A DNA stretch of 64,000 nucleotides from Choristoneura fumiferana (taxonomy: Eukaryota; Arthropoda; Insecta; Lepidoptera; Tortricidae), in contig NC_133499.1 in NCBI RefSeq assembly GCF_025370935.1, forward strand, positions 5,779,466 through 5,843,465, read 5' to 3'. Under the pieces are notes generated by a model, which was not told the DNA's origin, searched no databases, and worked only from the letters and a program-made list of their open reading frames with translations. Position 1 is the stretch's first letter. Each line of letters starts with the position of its first letter. The translations under genes were made by a program, and so were the position numbers. Shown here piece after piece: positions 63,329 through 64,000 of the stretch.

Positions 63329-63856
63329 CAAATTCAAATTCAAAATTGTTTATTGCATGTCACATTACAGGCATTAGGATGGAAAATTACAAACTAGGTA
63401 TACATGTGACGCCCTGATAGGGCACGGCAATACAAGTAATCAGAGGGTGCTTATTATAATTGGAATGTATTTAACATGCATGGAAAATCAAAAAGATAAA
63501 CAAATAGGTATAATTACACACTCACATGAGATACATTTTAAGTTTTATCCACATATGAACTCTAAGAACCACCCACCACACCAGTCCTCGGCAAAACAAC
63601 TTACTCGATTTTGTCGTCGAAGAACTCATCCAGGCTGTAGAAGCATTTATTGATTAGGATTTTTTTAAATTGGTTATTAAACGCTTCAGCACTATCAGTG
63701 TCTTTTAATGAATTCGGTAAATGATTGTAAATTTTTATTGTCATGTAGTGAGGGTTTGATTTTACTATTTTTAATTTGGAAAATGGCAGTTTGATTATAT
63801 ATTTTTATTGCGGTTACTTCTTTTATGGTCAGTCGATAAAATACTATAGGCTTTAT
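63329..63856 (-). pseudogene. Jockey-like LINE 3' end (C-terminus of ORF2)
   Basis: Minus strand. A frame ending at TAA 63,603-63,601 encodes T-I-K-I-Y-N-H-L-P-N-S-L-K, A-E-A-F-N-N-Q-F-K-K and F-Y-S-L-D-E-F-F, the typical last residues of jockey/CR1-like LINE reverse transcriptase ORFs. A 3' region with GCAATAAACAATTTTGAA and a (TTTGAA)n tail at 63,329-63,352 follows. It is 5'-truncated at about 63,856, where an RTE tail abuts. Confidence 0.75.
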
Positions 63857-63858
63857 AA

Positions 63859-63975
63859 TCATCATCATCATCAACAGCCCGAAGACGTCCACTGCTGGAC
63901 AAAGGCCTCCCCCTTAGAACGCCACAGTGAACGACAACTCGCCACTGGCATCCACCGGTTTCCCGCTACTCTCTT
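63859..63975 (-). pseudogene. RTE-type LINE 3' end
   Basis: (ATC)n, AACAGCCCGAAGACGTCCAC, AAAGGCCTCCCCCTTAGAAC. On the minus strand it reads ...W-R-S-K-G-E-A-F-V-Q-Q-W-T-S-S-G-C-stop. A different subfamily from 30,849-31,042. It continues to a G homopolymer at 63,982-63,992 near the window edge. Confidence 0.7.
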
Positions 63976-64000
63976 TATTTGGGGGGGGGGGGTTGCCATA

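Overview
The window reads as nuclear DNA of a moth or butterfly (Lepidoptera). It is AT-rich and gene-poor, and most of it is layered, decayed mobile DNA. The lepidopteran assignment rests on tRNA-derived SINEs that end in GATGATGAT, RTE-type and jockey-type LINE 3' ends, CTGT-microsatellite-bearing interspersed elements and GCGAG-rich foldback elements. These are recognised from general knowledge of such genomes; no search was run. Family letters used below are local labels: SINE-A, -B and -C (tRNA-like), D (retroposon without tRNA promoter), E (GCGAAA-motif foldback), F (ACGAGCAAGTGGGT repeat), G (GCGAGTCGGACTCG repeat), H (CCGTAGCC/CTGT repeat), I (GACGCAAAAAGAGG repeat), J (CCCGCGACTTCGTC repeat), K, L, N, O, P, Q and AA (foldback/MITE-like), R, S and U (other interspersed repeats).

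Layout. 0.5-4.5 kb is a nearly symmetric 4-kb foldback element whose 1.94-kb arms each carry about four tandem units of about 330 bp. 4.7-13.4 kb is a patchwork of H, R, G, J, N, SINE and LINE-tail fragments. At 13.49-13.67 kb lies a well-formed exon (branch point, acceptor, ATG, GTAAGT donor) that looks like host sequence. 13.75-34.4 kb is dense nested repeat, including a P-type MITE (25.46-27.18 kb) containing retroposon D and an E block. 34,428-38,695 is a complete 4,268-bp DNA transposon with perfect 26-bp terminal inverted repeats and a 4-bp ATTT target duplication. It carries a spliced DUF7869-type transposase gene on the minus strand that is broken at three places. Its insertion site is confirmed by a related copy elsewhere in the window. 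39-51.7 kb returns to repeats, including a 5'-truncated RTE LINE (44.07-44.62 kb) and a long (AC)n tract. At 51.87-52.63 kb a TATA/Inr promoter, a 5' leader and an 87-codon first coding exon form the best candidate for a real host gene; it is on the plus strand and continues to the right. 53-64 kb is intron-like and repeat sequence, ending in a jockey-like LINE 3' end and an RTE tail.

How it fits together. The two host-like exons (13.5 and 52.4 kb) are on the same strand and both end in splice phase 1. They could be alternative starts of one gene whose shared downstream exons lie beyond the right edge, which would make most of this window the long 5' intron of that gene. This is an inference. 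No complete host gene, true tRNA, rRNA or CRISPR array was found. Boundaries of decayed repeats are accurate to roughly 10-30 bp; boundaries given with target duplications or splice sites were read base by base.
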